From Bosea sp. 29B (GTDB lineage: Bacteria; Pseudomonadota; Alphaproteobacteria; Rhizobiales; Beijerinckiaceae), in NCBI RefSeq assembly GCF_902506165.1, contig NZ_LR733817.1, forward strand, positions 186,001 to 250,000: a stretch of DNA of 64,000 nt, read 5' to 3'. The notes beneath the pieces were generated by a model that had not been told where the DNA came from, searched no databases, and saw only the letters and a program-made list of their open reading frames with translations. Made by a program: the position numbers and the translations under genes. Positions 16,750-29,238 of this stretch are shown one piece after another; the stretch's first letter is position 1; every line of letters begins with the position of its first letter.

Positions 16750-17631
16750 TCAGTACTTGCGGACGACCGGGGCCGGCGCGTAGGCGACCGGGCGCTCGAC
16801 CGGGCCACAGCAATCGGGCTCGCCGAAGTTCCAGCGCATGCCGATCTTGATGTCGTGGCTGTCGATGTCCTTGATCTTGAGCGGCCCCTGCACCTGCCCG
16901 CCATAGGCGTTGACGAGGCGGCCCGACTGGGCATCGCCGAGGTTGAGGTAGCGATAGCCGACTTCGAGGGTCAGGTTCTTGTTCACCTCGTAGCCGACGC
17001 CGGCCATCAGCGCCCAGGCGACGCCGCTCTTGGTGCCCGCATTGGCGGTGCCGAGCGTGCTGTAGCCGGGACCCCAGCCGCCAGGGTTCAACGTGCTCAT
17101 GACGCCCTGGTCGGTGACGCCGTGGATACGGTTGCTCGCATAGCCGATACCAGCCCCGATATAGGGCGTCAGGCAGTTCCAGGTGCCGAGATCGACATAG
17201 GCGTTGAACAGGGCGACCATCGAGCTGATGCTGCCCTTGTATGTGTTGTGCAGGACGGTTCCGCCGCCCAGGTCGACCTGGTCGGTCGCGCCGAAGCTGC
17301 CGCCGCCGCGATACTCGAACGTGCCGTCGACGCGGAACCAGTTGTTGAAGCGATAGCCGATGCCGACACCGCCGAAGAAGGAGGTCGAGCGATCTTCCTT
17401 GGCAGGCCATGTCCCGTTCGCCTGGCGGACGTCTTCCTGCTCGTACTTGCCGAAATTGGTGACGCCGACACCGATATCGCCGCGCAGATAGATGCCCGAC
17501 GAGATCGTGCCGCGCAGTTCGGGCGGCGGCGGAGGAGCGGGCTGCGCCATCGGAAAGTCTGCGGCACTGGCGATGGCGGATGCGCTCACGGCCATGGCGC
17601 CTGCAAGCGCAAGGGTCTTCAGGCTGCGCAT
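16750..17631 (-). CDS. Outer-membrane beta-barrel porin, Omp25/Omp31 type
   Basis: The 293-residue protein has a signal peptide (about 1-23, cleavage after ASA/A), then a proline-rich linker (QPAPPPPPELRG). Alternating aromatic strands follow: GIYLRGDIGVGVTNFG, FFGGVGIGYRFNNWFRVDGTFEYRG, TPYIGAGIGYASN, LEVGYRYLNLGD, IKIGMRWNFG. That gives an eight-stranded barrel like rhizobial surface antigens. Unusually, a Pro/Val-rich tail (CCGPVERPVAYAPAPVVRKY) follows the last strand. A CtrA-type box lies about 80 bases upstream and a strong terminator just downstream, so it is a single-gene unit that may be cell-cycle controlled. Confidence 0.88.
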   Translation of the reverse strand: MRSLKTLALAGAMAVSASAIASAADFPMAQPAPPPPPELRGTISSGIYLRGDIGVGVTNFGKYEQEDVRQANGTWPAKEDRSTSFFGGVGIGYRFNNWFRVDGTFEYRGGGSFGATDQVDLGGGTVLHNTYKGSISSMVALFNAYVDLGTWNCLTPYIGAGIGYASNRIHGVTDQGVMSTLNPGGWGPGYSTLGTANAGTKSGVAWALMAGVGYEVNKNLTLEVGYRYLNLGDAQSGRLVNAYGGQVQGPLKIKDIDSHDIKIGMRWNFGEPDCCGPVERPVAYAPAPVVRKY

Positions 17632-17710
17632 GGCAGGCCCCTTCGAGTTTGCATGCAGCTGGACTCAAGTGCACGCGAGTTACCGATGGGGAAACCTTGC
17701 CATGGATTTC

Positions 17711-17725
17711 TTAAACGACACTTAA
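17711..17725. promoter_or_regulatory. CtrA-type box TTAA-N7-TTAA upstream of the porin
   Basis: TTAA at 17711-17714 and TTAA at 17722-17725 are separated by exactly seven bases, the consensus for the alphaproteobacterial cell-cycle regulator CtrA. It lies 80 bases upstream of the porin start in an AT-rich patch of a GC-rich gap. The gap 17632-17963 otherwise holds only the repeat at 17837-17941. Confidence 0.55.
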
Positions 17726-17836
17726 CCTTAAAAACTAAGCCTATCGATCCGTAAACGGCAGCATTGGTCCTGAGAGGTCAGTGTCCGCGAAGGCCTTCAT
17801 GGGGCCAAACCGGGCGACCTCTCCAGGACAGCGCTC

Positions 17837-17941
17837 CGTCATTCCGGCCGGAGTGCAACGGAGTGCCGAAATCCATCATAGCGCTCGGCGCCCTCCGATA
17901 AATTCAGCGCTGCGAGCCTTCGGCACTCGCCCGGGATGACG
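17837..17941. repeat. Intergenic palindromic element, family B, long variant
   Basis: Outer arms CGTCATTCCGG (17837-17847) and CCGGGATGACG (17931-17941) nearly match. Inner arms GAGTGCCGAA (17861-17870) and TTCGGCACTC (17919-17928) pair perfectly. It lies downstream of glmM and upstream of the porin on the same strand. Confidence 0.6.
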
Positions 17942-17963
17942 ACGCAGGAGCCGCGGGATACGC

Positions 17964-19307
17964 TCAGGCGGCCGCCTTCGTCACGGCATCGACCACCTCG
18001 TCGACCGCTCGCAAGACGAGATCGCGGTCATCGCCCTCGGCCATGACGCGGATCACCGGCTCGGTACCGGAAGGACGGATCACCAGCCGCCCGCCTTCGC
18101 CGAGCAGCTGCTCGGCTGCCTTGATCGCGTTGACAACCGGCTTCTCCTCCAGCGGACGGCCCTGCTTGTAGCGGACGTTCTTGAGGATCTGCGGCAGCGG
18201 CTCGAAGCAATGGCAGACTTCGGAGACCGGTTTCTCCTGGCGCTTGACCACGGCGAGCAACTGCAGCGCCGCGACCAGCCCGTCGCCGGTCGTGCCGTAG
18301 TCGGAGAGGATGATGTGACCGGACTGCTCGCCACCGAGATTAAAGCCGTTGGCCCGCATGTGCTCGAGCACATAGCGATCGCCCACCGCGGTACGCGCCA
18401 TCGACAGGCCGAGGCCCGCCAGATAGCGCTCCAGGCCGAGATTGGACATCACGGTAGAAACGATCCCGGGCGCCGAGAGCCGGCCGTCCTCCTGCCAGCT
18501 GCGTGCGATCACGCCCATCAGCTGGTCGCCATCGACGATCTGGCCTTGCTCGTCGACGATCAGCACCCGGTCCGCGTCGCCATCGAGCGCGATGCCGAGA
18601 TCGGCACGCAGCTCGCGCACCTTCTGGCTGAGCGCCGCCGGCTTGGTCGAGCCAACATCCTTGTTGATGTTGAAACCATCGGGCTCGTCGCCGATGGTGA
18701 TGACTTCGGCACCGAGCTCCCAGAGCGCCTCGGGCGCAACCTTGTAGGCAGCGCCATTGGCGCAATCGAGCACAATGCGCAAGCCGTCCAGGCCAAGATT
18801 GCGCGGCAAAGTGCGCTTGGCGAACTCGATATAGCGGGCATGGGCACTCTCGACACGCTTGGCCCGGCCGAGCATCGCCGAAGACGACAGCTGCTTGCCA
18901 AGATCGGAATCGATCAGTTGGGTGATCTCCGCCTCGACCTCGTCGTTGAGCTTGTAGCCATCCGGCCCGAACAGCTTGATGCCGTTGTCCTCGTAGGGAT
19001 TGTGCGAGGCCGAGATCATCACGCCGAGATCCGCCCGCATCGAGCGGGTCAACATCGCCACCGCCGGCGTCGGCATCGGGCCCAGCAGCAGCACATCCAT
19101 CCCGACGGACGTGAAGCCGGCGACCAGGGCGTTCTCGATCATGTAGCCCGAGAGCCGTGTATCCTTGCCGATCACCACGCGATGGCGGTGATCGCCGCGG
19201 CGGAAGGCAATGCCGGTGGCCTGCCCGACCCGCAGCGCCAGATCGGGCGTGATCACGCCATTGGCGCGTCCGCGAATGCCATCTGTGCCGAAGTATTTGC
19301 GTGTCAT
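17964..19307 (-). CDS. glmM: Phosphoglucosamine mutase
   Basis: This 447-residue cytosolic enzyme converts glucosamine-6-phosphate to glucosamine-1-phosphate, feeding UDP-GlcNAc for peptidoglycan and LPS. The N-terminus [13 protein letters not shown] and the catalytic phospho-serine Ser101 in [13 protein letters not shown] are clear. The metal-binding DGDADR loop, the sugar loop GEQSGH and the phosphate loop RPSGTEP complete the four domains. The ATG at 19307 has GAGGA upstream; the in-frame extension to 19355 is not needed. It follows ftsH on the same strand in the conserved tilS-ftsH-glmM order, but 300 bases with a repeat and a hairpin separate them. Confidence 0.97.
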   Translation of the reverse strand: MTRKYFGTDGIRGRANGVITPDLALRVGQATGIAFRRGDHRHRVVIGKDTRLSGYMIENALVAGFTSVGMDVLLLGPMPTPAVAMLTRSMRADLGVMISASHNPYEDNGIKLFGPDGYKLNDEVEAEITQLIDSDLGKQLSSSAMLGRAKRVESAHARYIEFAKRTLPRNLGLDGLRIVLDCANGAAYKVAPEALWELGAEVITIGDEPDGFNINKDVGSTKPAALSQKVRELRADLGIALDGDADRVLIVDEQGQIVDGDQLMGVIARSWQEDGRLSAPGIVSTVMSNLGLERYLAGLGLSMARTAVGDRYVLEHMRANGFNLGGEQSGHIILSDYGTTGDGLVAALQLLAVVKRQEKPVSEVCHCFEPLPQILKNVRYKQGRPLEEKPVVNAIKAAEQLLGEGGRLVIRPSGTEPVIRVMAEGDDRDLVLRAVDEVVDAVTKAAA

Positions 19308-19407
19308 GAGGTCAATCCTCGGAGCCTTGTCCGGCTCGTTGCTTTTGCAGCTCATACAGGCTCTTTGCCTGCTCAGCTTCTCACAAATTGTGTCGGACCG
19401 TATCCGC

Positions 19408-19511
19408 TAGAGCATTTTCGAGCGAAGTGGGCACCGGTTCGCGTGAAGAAAATGCGATAAAATAAAGATGTGGAGCACTTCCGCGATTCGGAGAAACGCG
19501 GAAGTGCTCTA
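19408..19511. repeat. Two-hairpin dispersed repeat of rhizobial type
   Basis: Bounded by TAGAGC (19408) and GCTCTA (ending 19511). Hairpin one: GCATTTTC (19412-19419) with GAAAATGC (19448-19455). Hairpin two: GAGCACTTCCGCG (19473-19485) with CGCGGAAGTGCTC (19497-19509), perfect 13 bp. The first half resembles an element dispersed in many Hyphomicrobiales genomes. It lies in the ftsH-glmM gap (19308-19609), which holds otherwise only the ftsH terminator-like hairpin and the glmM leader. Confidence 0.7.
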
Positions 19512-19558
19512 GGCGTCGGCTATCCCCAGCCCCCGTGGCTGGCTAAGACCAGCATGAC

Positions 19559-19584
19559 AAAGGGCGGCCAGAAGGCCGCCCTTT
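19559..19584 (-). terminator. Hairpin downstream of ftsH
   Basis: AAAGGGCGGCC (19559-19569) pairs perfectly with GGCCGCCCTTT (19574-19584) around a 4-base loop, 25 bases past the ftsH stop. The U tail is short (TTT within the stem, then GTC), so termination may be incomplete. Confidence 0.65.
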
Positions 19585-19609
19585 GATCGTTCAAGGTCTG
19601 GTCGCGCCG

Positions 19610-21535
<1,926 letters not shown>

Positions 21536-21646
21536 TACGGTTCCGATCCGCTCGCCGGCGGGATTGCCGCGCGAGCCTGTGGTTTTCGCTGCTTAATCTA
21601 GGGCCGCCATGCCCCCTTGCCAAGGGAAGCCTGACCCTTCTTAGGG

Positions 21647-22705
21647 TTATACCGTCGCAGGGTGAACGCCCCGGCGCCTCTCGCCTTCGCGCATCAGCGT
21701 CAAAACGCCATCGCCGGCCAGCGACAGACGAAAGCCGCCAAGCGTGCGCCGCAGCGCCCTGCCCTCGCGCGCCGCGGCGATCAGCACCTTCGCGCAATCC
21801 TCGAGCCGCGCCAGACGCAGCGGCACACCGGCTTGCGCTTCGCCATCCTGCGCCGCGGCAAGTGCGAGCCCCAGGCTCCGGATAACGATCTCCTCGGGCT
21901 CCGGGCAGAGCCGCGCGAAATCGAACCAGCGCTTGCCGTTCTCATCCCCGGCCGGCACGCTCGCCAGGGCACGCGCCGCCAATCTGTCGAGCGCCTCGTC
22001 GGCCCGCGCCAGCCGATGCGCAAGCTGGCCGAGGCGCAGGGCGGTCAGTCCTTCACGGCCCAGGGTCGGCAATAGTCCGCGCCAGCGGATGCGGGCGAAA
22101 CGCGGATCGTCATTGGACGGATCGCGGATGAAGGCGAGCCCTCGCGCCTCGCAGGTCGCGACCAGCCGGGATTTCGCGATCCCGAGCAGCGGCCTCGCCA
22201 GCACGATCCCGTTCACCGCGCTGCGCGGCGCCATCCCGGCCAGGCCGGCGAGACCGGAGCCCGCCGCCATGCGCATCAGCAGGGTCTCGGCCTGGTCGTC
22301 CGCCGTGTGCGCGGTGACGATCGCGGTGGCGCCCGGCACCCTCGCCTCCTCCGCCAGCAGCGCATAGCGCGCCGCGCGCGCCTTCTCCTGCACTCCGGCC
22401 TGCGGTTTCGGGCCCTGCCAGCGCCGCGTACGATGCTCGACGCCAAGCTTCGCACACAGCTCGCCGACCATCATCGCCTCCTGCGCCGCCTCTGGGCGCA
22501 GGGCGTGATCGATGGTGACCGCCAGGAGCCGCGGACGGCCTCGCCCGCTCCATTCGGCCAGGAGGGCTAGGAGAGCAATGGAATCCGGCCCGCCGGACAC
22601 TGCAACGATGAGCGCGTCCTCGTTGGCGAGCAGGCGGAACAGGGCACCGGCTTCAGCCGCCGTCAGCGGCTCGGATTCGGCAGGAGCTGCGGGCGCCGCG
22701 GTCAA
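21647..22705 (-). CDS. tilS: tRNA(Ile)-lysidine synthase
   Basis: The 352-residue enzyme converts C34 of the CAU-anticodon isoleucine tRNA to lysidine using ATP and lysine, so that AUA is read. The PP-loop motif VSGGPDSIALLALL (about 35-48) and the later TAHTADDQAETLLMR and FIRDPSNDDPRFARIRWR are the family core. The C-terminal domain is reduced, as is common in alphaproteobacteria. The start is a TTG at 22705 overlapping the cpoB stop (TTGA), so translation is coupled. No better ATG exists before the PP-loop. Confidence 0.94.
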   Translation of the reverse strand: MTAAPAAPAESEPLTAAEAGALFRLLANEDALIVAVSGGPDSIALLALLAEWSGRGRPRLLAVTIDHALRPEAAQEAMMVGELCAKLGVEHRTRRWQGPKPQAGVQEKARAARYALLAEEARVPGATAIVTAHTADDQAETLLMRMAAGSGLAGLAGMAPRSAVNGIVLARPLLGIAKSRLVATCEARGLAFIRDPSNDDPRFARIRWRGLLPTLGREGLTALRLGQLAHRLARADEALDRLAARALASVPAGDENGKRWFDFARLCPEPEEIVIRSLGLALAAAQDGEAQAGVPLRLARLEDCAKVLIAAAREGRALRRTLGGFRLSLAGDGVLTLMREGERRRGVHPATV

Positions 22706-23643
22706 GCGCAGCGGGCGCGCTGCCGCTCGCGCTCGACACCCTGGCGCACCGCATTCGAGGCGGCGGGATAATCGACGCCGACCTTGGCGAAGGTGGCGCA
22801 GGCCTGGTCACGCGCACCGAGCCCGTTCAAGGACATGCCGAGCTTGAGCAGGCTGTCGGCGCCCTTACCGGCTTTCGGAAAATCGCGCGAGATCTTCAGG
22901 AACTGCTCGGCTGCCTCGCGATAGCGCCGACGCTGGTAATAGCTCTCGCCCAGCCAGAAGGTGGCGTCGGCCGCCAGACGATCGCGCGGATAGCTCTGCA
23001 GGAACTCGCGGAAGCTCATCTCGGCGCGCTCGTACTCCTTGCGCAGCACATGCGCATAGGCGAGGTCGTAGAGCTCGCGCGGGCTGGCCGCCTGTCCGGT
23101 CGCGGCGACGCTGGTGCCCTGCGCCGCCGCTGGCGGCAGCGCCCCTCCCGGAGCCGGGCGCCCGACGCTGGAGAGGTCCATCGGACCCTGCCCCTGGTCG
23201 CCGGCGAACTCCTCGTCAATGATCTGGCCAAGCTGGCGCGGCCCGCCAGCGGCTCCCGGCTGGGCGGCGGGATCGAAGGCATCGCCGCGGCGCTCGCGGC
23301 CGGGCGCCGGCTGGGGGGCTGCCGGACGGGGCGTCTGCGGCGCGGGCGCAGCTGCTGCGCCGCCACGCTGCCCGCCGCGCTCGGAGAAGCGGAAGTCGAC
23401 ATCTTCCTGCATCTTGCGCAGCTGTTCGGTCAGGCGCCGGTTCTCGAACTGGAGTTGTTCGATCTGGCCGGAGAGCTGGCGCAGCTGGTTCTCGAGCCGG
23501 CTCGTACGGACCACGAGATCGGCCGCATCCTGCGCGGCGGCAGGCTGCGTCAAGCCGATCGCCAGCAGCGAAAAACCTGCAAGCAGGGCATGCCGCAGCG
23601 AGAGCCGCTTCAGGCTCGGAATCGAAATCGTCGCAAAGATCAT
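22702..23643 (-). CDS. cpoB: Cell division coordinator CpoB (YbgF), Tol-Pal system
   Basis: The 313-residue periplasmic protein has a signal peptide (cleavage near AAAQ), an N-terminal trimerising coiled coil (about 45-85, SRLENQLRQLSGQIEQLQFE) and a long Pro/Gly/Ala-rich linker. Three C-terminal TPR units follow (LYDLAYAHVLRKEYERAEMS, ADATFWLGESYYQRRRYREA, DSLLKLGMSLNGLGARDQAC). It coordinates PBP1B activity with Tol-driven constriction in E. coli. It follows pal and precedes tilS, with a 4-base overlap. The ATG at 23643 is preferred over TTG at 23652, though neither has a strong ribosome site. Confidence 0.93.
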   Translation of the reverse strand: MIFATISIPSLKRLSLRHALLAGFSLLAIGLTQPAAAQDAADLVVRTSRLENQLRQLSGQIEQLQFENRRLTEQLRKMQEDVDFRFSERGGQRGGAAAAPAPQTPRPAAPQPAPGRERRGDAFDPAAQPGAAGGPRQLGQIIDEEFAGDQGQGPMDLSSVGRPAPGGALPPAAAQGTSVAATGQAASPRELYDLAYAHVLRKEYERAEMSFREFLQSYPRDRLAADATFWLGESYYQRRRYREAAEQFLKISRDFPKAGKGADSLLKLGMSLNGLGARDQACATFAKVGVDYPAASNAVRQGVERERQRARCA

Positions 23644-23709
23644 GTCAGGCAAACCGCATCGCCCCGGGGACTGTTCTTATCACACGCGAATACCGCGGCC
23701 AAAATATGG

Positions 23710-23743
23710 AAAAGCCGGCGCTTTCCTTGCGGTAAGCGCCGGC
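23710..23743 (-). terminator. Terminator between pal and cpoB
   Basis: On the minus strand GCCGGCGCTT pairs with AAGCGCCGGC (23714-23723 with 23734-23743) around 10 bases, followed directly by TTTTCC. It lies 30 bases past the pal stop. It should separate pal from cpoB-tilS, at least in part. Confidence 0.75.
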
Positions 23744-23772
23744 CACGTCAAGCGTTTATCAAGCTGTCCGGT

Positions 23773-24273
23773 TCAGACGCCGCCGGCGCCGTCGAGCACC
23801 GTCACGGCGCGCCGGTTCTGCGACCAGCAGGAGATGTCGTTGCAGACGGCGACCGGCCGCTCCTTGCCGTAGGAGATGGTGCGGATGCGGTTGCTCGGGA
23901 TGCCGCGCGAGGCGAGATAGTCCCGGACCGTCTGGGCGCGGCGGGCGCCGAGCGAATAGTTGTACTCGCGGGTGCCGCGCTCGTCGGCATGACCTTCGAT
24001 CGTGAAGGTGTAGCGCGGATAGCGCTGCAGCCAGCCCGACTGCTTGTCGAGGGTCGCGACCGCGGTCGGCGTCAGATCGGTCGAGTCGGTCTCGAAGAAG
24101 ACGCGGTCGCCGACATTGACCACGAAGTCCTGGGCGCTGCCCGGGGTGGCGGCGCCGCCGGCACCGAAGCCGTCGGCGTTCTGGTCCTTGGCGCATGCGC
24201 CGAGGGCGAGCGCACCCATCAGGGCGGCGGCGATGCGCACGGTGCGGGCGCTGGCGGCAAAGGAGGCGAGCAT
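23773..24273 (-). CDS. pal: Peptidoglycan-associated lipoprotein Pal
   Basis: The 166-residue outer-membrane lipoprotein has the lipobox LALGAC (lipidated Cys near residue 30). An OmpA-like peptidoglycan-binding domain follows, with the meso-DAP-binding signature IEGHADERGTREYNYSLGARRA and NRIRTISYGKERP. It anchors the Tol complex to the wall. The ATG at 24273 has GGAGAG nine bases upstream; the longer ORF start has no site. A 193-base gap with a TGGTTAACCA palindrome separates it from tolB, so pal may have its own promoter as well as reading from the tol operon. Confidence 0.96.
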   Translation of the reverse strand: MLASFAASARTVRIAAALMGALALGACAKDQNADGFGAGGAATPGSAQDFVVNVGDRVFFETDSTDLTPTAVATLDKQSGWLQRYPRYTFTIEGHADERGTREYNYSLGARRAQTVRDYLASRGIPSNRIRTISYGKERPVAVCNDISCWSQNRRAVTVLDGAGGV

Positions 24274-24397
24274 GTCAATTCTCTCCGAATTTCGGACGCG
24301 GAGCGCGCCGGGCGGCGTCACGCGGTCCACCATCAATGAAGTGTCAACCTAAACGAGACCTTGCCAGAACAAGGCGAAGTGGCGGCATTGCGGCTTA

Positions 24398-24407
24398 TGG
24401 TTAACCA
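24398..24407. promoter_or_regulatory. TGGTTAACCA palindrome upstream of pal
   Basis: A perfect 10-bp palindrome 125 bases upstream of the pal start. Read on the minus strand it contains TTAACCAT, a sequence known as a CtrA half-site. pal and tol genes are cell-cycle regulated in Caulobacter, so a CtrA link is plausible but inferred. Confidence 0.35.
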
Positions 24408-24466
24408 AATATGGCCGGAACCCGACGGTTCGATGATGTTGCATTCCTGCATCAGCGCGGCACGCG

Positions 24467-25819
24467 CTAGCGCGCCGCCGTCAGCAGTGGCGACCAGGTC
24501 GGATCGGAGGCAAAGGACGGCGTCGGCACCGGCACCTCGACCCTGCCGGTGATGTCGACCATGTAGAGCTTGCCGCCGGACTGCCCACCGGGATCCCGGA
24601 AGAACATGATGTACTGGCCGTTCGGAGCCCAGTTCGGCGCCTCGTTGTGGAAGCTCTCGGTCAGGATGCGCTCGCCCGAGCCGTCGGGCTTCATCACGCC
24701 GATCCCGAAGGTGCCGCCACCCTGGCGGGTGAAGGCGATGAGGTCGCCGCGCGGCGACCAGGACGGCTGCGAATAAGAGCCCTGGCCGAAGGAGATGCGC
24801 TTGCCCTCGCCGCCGCCGGCGCCCATCACATAAAGCTGCTGCGAGCCGCCCCGGTCGCTCTCGAAGACGATCTGCGATCCATCGGGCGCATAGGACGGCG
24901 AGGTGTCGATCGCTGCCGTCGAGGTCAGCCGCTGCGTGGTGCGCGAGCCGATGTCGATCGCATAGAGATTGGCATTGCCACCTTGTTGCAGGCTGAGCGC
25001 GATGCGCGCGCCGTTCGGCGAGAAGCGCGGGCTCGTGGTCATGTCGGGGAAGTTGCCGACGACCTGACGCTGGCCGGTCTCGATGTTGAGGACATGGACG
25101 CGCGGCTGCTCGCCGGTGCGCTGTGCCATGTAAGTCACCTCCTGGGCCACCGGCGAGTAGCGCGGCGTCACCACCGAAGTCGCGCCATCGGTCAGGTAGC
25201 GCACATTGGCGCCGTCCTGGTCCATGATGGCCAGGCGCTTGCGCCGGGCCTCCTTCGAGCCGGATTCGTCGACGAAGACGACGCGGGTGTCGAAGAAGCC
25301 GCCGACGCCGGTGATCTTGGTGAAGATCGCATCGGAGATGATGTGGCCGACCCGGCGGGAATTGTTCGGGTCGGTGAAATATTGCTGGCCGTCGATCTGC
25401 TGGCCGGCGACCACGTCCCAGAGCCGGAACTCGGCCTTGAGCCGGCCGCCGTCGCGCGAGACCCGGCCGATCACCAGCGCCTGTACGCCGGCCGCCTTCC
25501 ACGCCTCGAATTGCGGCGCCGCGTCGAAGGGCGGGTTCTTCTCGGGATGCCGCGCCTTCTCGATCGGCACGAAATAACCGCAGCGCTTCAGGTTGTTGGC
25601 GATGATGCCGGAGACCAGCCCGCCGCCTTCGCCGGCGAAATCGGCAACCGCGATCGGCATCGGCTGGAAGGTGCCCTTGCGCAGGTCGATCACCAGCTCG
25701 GCAAGCGCGGGCGTGGGGAGCAAAGCCGGCAAGGCCAGTCCCGCGCCGGCCAGCGCGAGCGCATGGCGGCGGGTCGGCCCGGGAGCCCGGCGATTGGTGG
25801 AATGATCAATGCGGTCCAT
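24467..25819 (-). CDS. tolB: Tol-Pal system protein TolB
   Basis: The 450-residue periplasmic protein has a twin-arginine-like signal ([20 protein letters not shown], cleavage near ALA/E). An N-terminal alpha/beta domain ([21 protein letters not shown]) precedes a six-bladed beta propeller with repeated PRFSPNG, PSYAPDG, PSWSPRG and PNWAPNG blade motifs. It binds Pal and TolA. The ATG at 25819 lies six bases after the tolA stop with no ribosome site of its own, implying translational coupling. The order tolQ-tolR-tolA-tolB-pal-cpoB is the standard one. Confidence 0.97.
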   Translation of the reverse strand: MDRIDHSTNRRAPGPTRRHALALAGAGLALPALLPTPALAELVIDLRKGTFQPMPIAVADFAGEGGGLVSGIIANNLKRCGYFVPIEKARHPEKNPPFDAAPQFEAWKAAGVQALVIGRVSRDGGRLKAEFRLWDVVAGQQIDGQQYFTDPNNSRRVGHIISDAIFTKITGVGGFFDTRVVFVDESGSKEARRKRLAIMDQDGANVRYLTDGATSVVTPRYSPVAQEVTYMAQRTGEQPRVHVLNIETGQRQVVGNFPDMTTSPRFSPNGARIALSLQQGGNANLYAIDIGSRTTQRLTSTAAIDTSPSYAPDGSQIVFESDRGGSQQLYVMGAGGGEGKRISFGQGSYSQPSWSPRGDLIAFTRQGGGTFGIGVMKPDGSGERILTESFHNEAPNWAPNGQYIMFFRDPGGQSGGKLYMVDITGRVEVPVPTPSFASDPTWSPLLTAAR

Positions 25820-25824
25820 GGCGG

Positions 25825-26970
25825 TCACAGCACGTCCCTGGCGTCGAAATTCACGATGACGTCGCGCCAATCGTCGTAATATGCGGCAAATTGCGCGGGA
25901 ATGCGCAGCGGCGAGCAGCGGCGCGTCGCCGTCAGCGCCGAATCCGCCGCGACCCGGAAGAGCGGGTCCGACGAGGAATTGGTCACGCTCGCCTGGCCGA
26001 TCAGCGAGCCGTCGGTGTTGAGCTTCATGCGCACCTGCGGCACCACCGGCTTCGAGGCGCTCTGCAGCGCGATCGGCACGTTCCAGCACTTCTGCAGCTG
26101 TTCCTGGATAATGCCCATCAGCTGGGTTCGCAGCGACGGCGAAAGCTTCTGCGCGGAGCCGGTCTGGGTGCCAAGCGAGGCGGTACGGTTGATCTGCGGC
26201 GCACTCGATCCCGAGGACTGCGCCTGCTCCTTCGATTGCAAGAGCTTCGCGATGTCGTTCGGGTTGAAATTCTTGGCGATCTCGGCCTCGCGCTTCGCCT
26301 TGGCTTCCGCCTCGCGCTTCGCCTTGGCCTCGGCGGCGATCTTGGCCTTGGCTTCAGCCTCCGCCTTTGCCTTGGCTTCCGCCAATGCCTTCTCCTTGGC
26401 GGCCAAGGCCGCCAAGGCACGCGCCTGCGCCTCCGCTTCGGCCTTCGCCTTGGCGGCGGCCTTGGCCTCCTGCTCGGCCTGCTTGGCCTTGCGCTCGAGT
26501 TCCGCCTCCTCGGCGAGCTTTGCCAATTCCTCGCGGCGCTGCTCGGCTTCCTGGGCGGCCGCCTGCTCGGATTTCTGCGGCGGCTGCTTCACCGGCTCGG
26601 CCGGCGGCGTCGGCTTCGGGGTCGGACGAGCAGGCGGCAGCGGCGCAGCGGCATTGTCGTCGGCGACCTTGAGCTCGGGCGGCCGCGAGGGCGGCGCAGG
26701 CGTATCCTGCTTGGCCTCGCCCGCTTCCTTGCGCTCGACGATCTCGGACTGACGCTCAGCCCGCTGCTGCGGCTTCTCCTGCACCTTCTCGGCCTGGCGC
26801 TCGCCCCGGGTGACCTGGTTCAGCGCCGACGGATCGATCACCTCGACGGCGATCGCCTCCTGATGCTCGGGCAGCGGCGTCGCACCGGCAAAGGCCAGCA
26901 ACCCCGCGACCAGGACGGTCGCGTGGCCCAGGGCGGAAACCGCCAAGCCCGGCTCTGAGCGCGAAAGCAT
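25825..26970 (-). CDS. tolA: Cell envelope integrity protein TolA
   Basis: The 381-residue protein has one N-terminal TM helix (about 12-30). A long Ala/Lys/Glu-rich helical rod (about 120-240, with repeated [20 protein letters not shown]) spans the periplasm. The C-terminal TolA/TonB-like domain ([49 protein letters not shown]) binds TolB. It transmits TolQR proton-motive energy to Pal. An ATG at 26970 directly follows a TTG; the ATG is preferred, with AAGG upstream. Confidence 0.95.
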   Translation of the reverse strand: MLSRSEPGLAVSALGHATVLVAGLLAFAGATPLPEHQEAIAVEVIDPSALNQVTRGERQAEKVQEKPQQRAERQSEIVERKEAGEAKQDTPAPPSRPPELKVADDNAAAPLPPARPTPKPTPPAEPVKQPPQKSEQAAAQEAEQRREELAKLAEEAELERKAKQAEQEAKAAAKAKAEAEAQARALAALAAKEKALAEAKAKAEAEAKAKIAAEAKAKREAEAKAKREAEIAKNFNPNDIAKLLQSKEQAQSSGSSAPQINRTASLGTQTGSAQKLSPSLRTQLMGIIQEQLQKCWNVPIALQSASKPVVPQVRMKLNTDGSLIGQASVTNSSSDPLFRVAADSALTATRRCSPLRIPAQFAAYYDDWRDVIVNFDARDVL

Positions 26971-26992
26971 CAACGCGACGGCACCTTCTCGT

Positions 26993-27442
<450 letters not shown>

Positions 27443-27453
27443 TGTCTAAGCCC

Positions 27454-28167
<714 letters not shown>

Positions 28168-28405
28168 CCTGTCATCCTTCTCTCTCGAGCCCGTACCGAA
28201 CAGGCCGTCACGGCCTGATCAAATGCGGCTCTGGCCGACGCGAAACCGAGTGCGGCCCCGCGCAGCCTGTTCTTCGCGCCGCGAAGCTCGCGCCGCCGCC
28301 CGTTTCTGCGCTCCGGGGATATGCCACTGACACCAATTACCGCTGAATTCGGCGAAAGATGGGCCAAACGGCGATGTTCCCGTGCGCCAAAGGCCTTGTG
28401 TCCCG

Positions 28406-28442
28406 TTAAGTCACCGTCAAGGTTAAGGGCCTGCATGGTTAA
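28406..28442. promoter_or_regulatory. Cluster of TTAA half-sites in the tolQ upstream gap
   Basis: TTAA occurs at 28406-28409, 28423-28426 and 28439-28442, the last read as TTAACCAT on the minus strand, a CtrA-type half-site. No pair has the ideal 7-base spacing. The 340-base gap 28168-28507 between divergent tolQ and the next gene holds no ORF I can support. It contains a small GACGGCC/GGCCGTC hairpin at 28454-28471 and presumably both promoters. Confidence 0.3.
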
Positions 28443-28507
28443 CATCGCGTTATGACGGCCTTGCGGCCGTCGGCGGGCGACGCAGCGGCGACCGGGGGTT
28501 GGGGGCG

Positions 28508-29221
28508 ATGCGGTTTGGCGAATGGCTGGCGGGCCAGGCCCGGACCTATGTCTGGAATCGCACGACGCTCAGCGCGGTCCTGATCGCCTCGCCGGCGATC
28601 CTGTCCTCGATCGCGACCTTCGCCATATCGAACTCGCTCGACCGGCGCAGCGCCCGCTTCACCGAAGAGCGCGATGCCGTCACCCGCGACCTCGGCGCGC
28701 TGGACGGCCAGGTGAAGAGCTTCGAGACCTTGCAGCTCGGGCGCGGCGCCCTGCTCCTGGTGCTGAACGGCTCGCAGGCCGACATGCAGTACAAATATCT
28801 GCTCGACCGGCTGTTCCGGCTAAATGCCAAGCAGGCGGTGCGCCGCATGGCGGCGATCGTCCATCCGCAGGACTGGCAGAGCCGGATGGCGCCCTATGAC
28901 GCCCTCGTCGATCAGGACTACAGCGACGCCGGGACGGTCCAGAGCATCCAGGCGATGGAGAACGCGATGGTACTGGAGGCGAGCGAGCGACTGACCGCGC
29001 TCCAGCTGCGTCACAACGTCATTGTGGGACGTGTCGCCAAGATCGAAAGCCTGAAAGCCCAGATCACTGCGATCCTGGCTTCGCTGACGTCCGCTCTCAC
29101 CATCGTGATCTTCTTCGTGACCACCAACAAGAAGACGCCGGCGTCGCCGCGCGCCTCGGCTGCCGTGGAAAAACGGCAACGGCCCGCCTCCGTGAGGAAG
29201 CGGGCCGCCGACGGTCGATAG
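28508..29221 (+). CDS. Conserved hypothetical membrane protein with two TM segments
   Basis: I do not recognise a family. The 237-residue protein has a TM segment near the N-terminus (about 24-43, LSAVLIASPAILSSIATFAI), a soluble helical middle (about 45-190) and a second TM (about 191-213, ITAILASLTSALTIVIFFVT). A basic tail (KKTPASPRASAAVEKRQRP) follows. The layout suggests a periplasmic helical loop between two helices. The ATG at 28508 has GGGGG two to seven bases upstream; a TTG at 28499 is possible. It faces away from tolQ and converges on the DUF2852 gene. It may belong to the insertion between tolQ and ybgC. Confidence 0.7.
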   Translation: MRFGEWLAGQARTYVWNRTTLSAVLIASPAILSSIATFAISNSLDRRSARFTEERDAVTRDLGALDGQVKSFETLQLGRGALLLVLNGSQADMQYKYLLDRLFRLNAKQAVRRMAAIVHPQDWQSRMAPYDALVDQDYSDAGTVQSIQAMENAMVLEASERLTALQLRHNVIVGRVAKIESLKAQITAILASLTSALTIVIFFVTTNKKTPASPRASAAVEKRQRPASVRKRAADGR

Positions 29222-29238
29222 CTCCTAAAAAGGGGCGA

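Noticed and set aside
26118..26752. Tandem repeats in tolA read as a repeat array or CRISPR
   Set aside because: The periodic GCC/AAG-rich DNA only encodes the Ala/Lys/Glu helix of TolA. Unit lengths vary and there are no spacers.
28454..28471. GACGGCC/GGCCGTC hairpin as a terminator of an RNA gene
   Set aside because: A 7-bp stem with no T run, upstream of a divergent promoter. A terminator there has no transcript to end.
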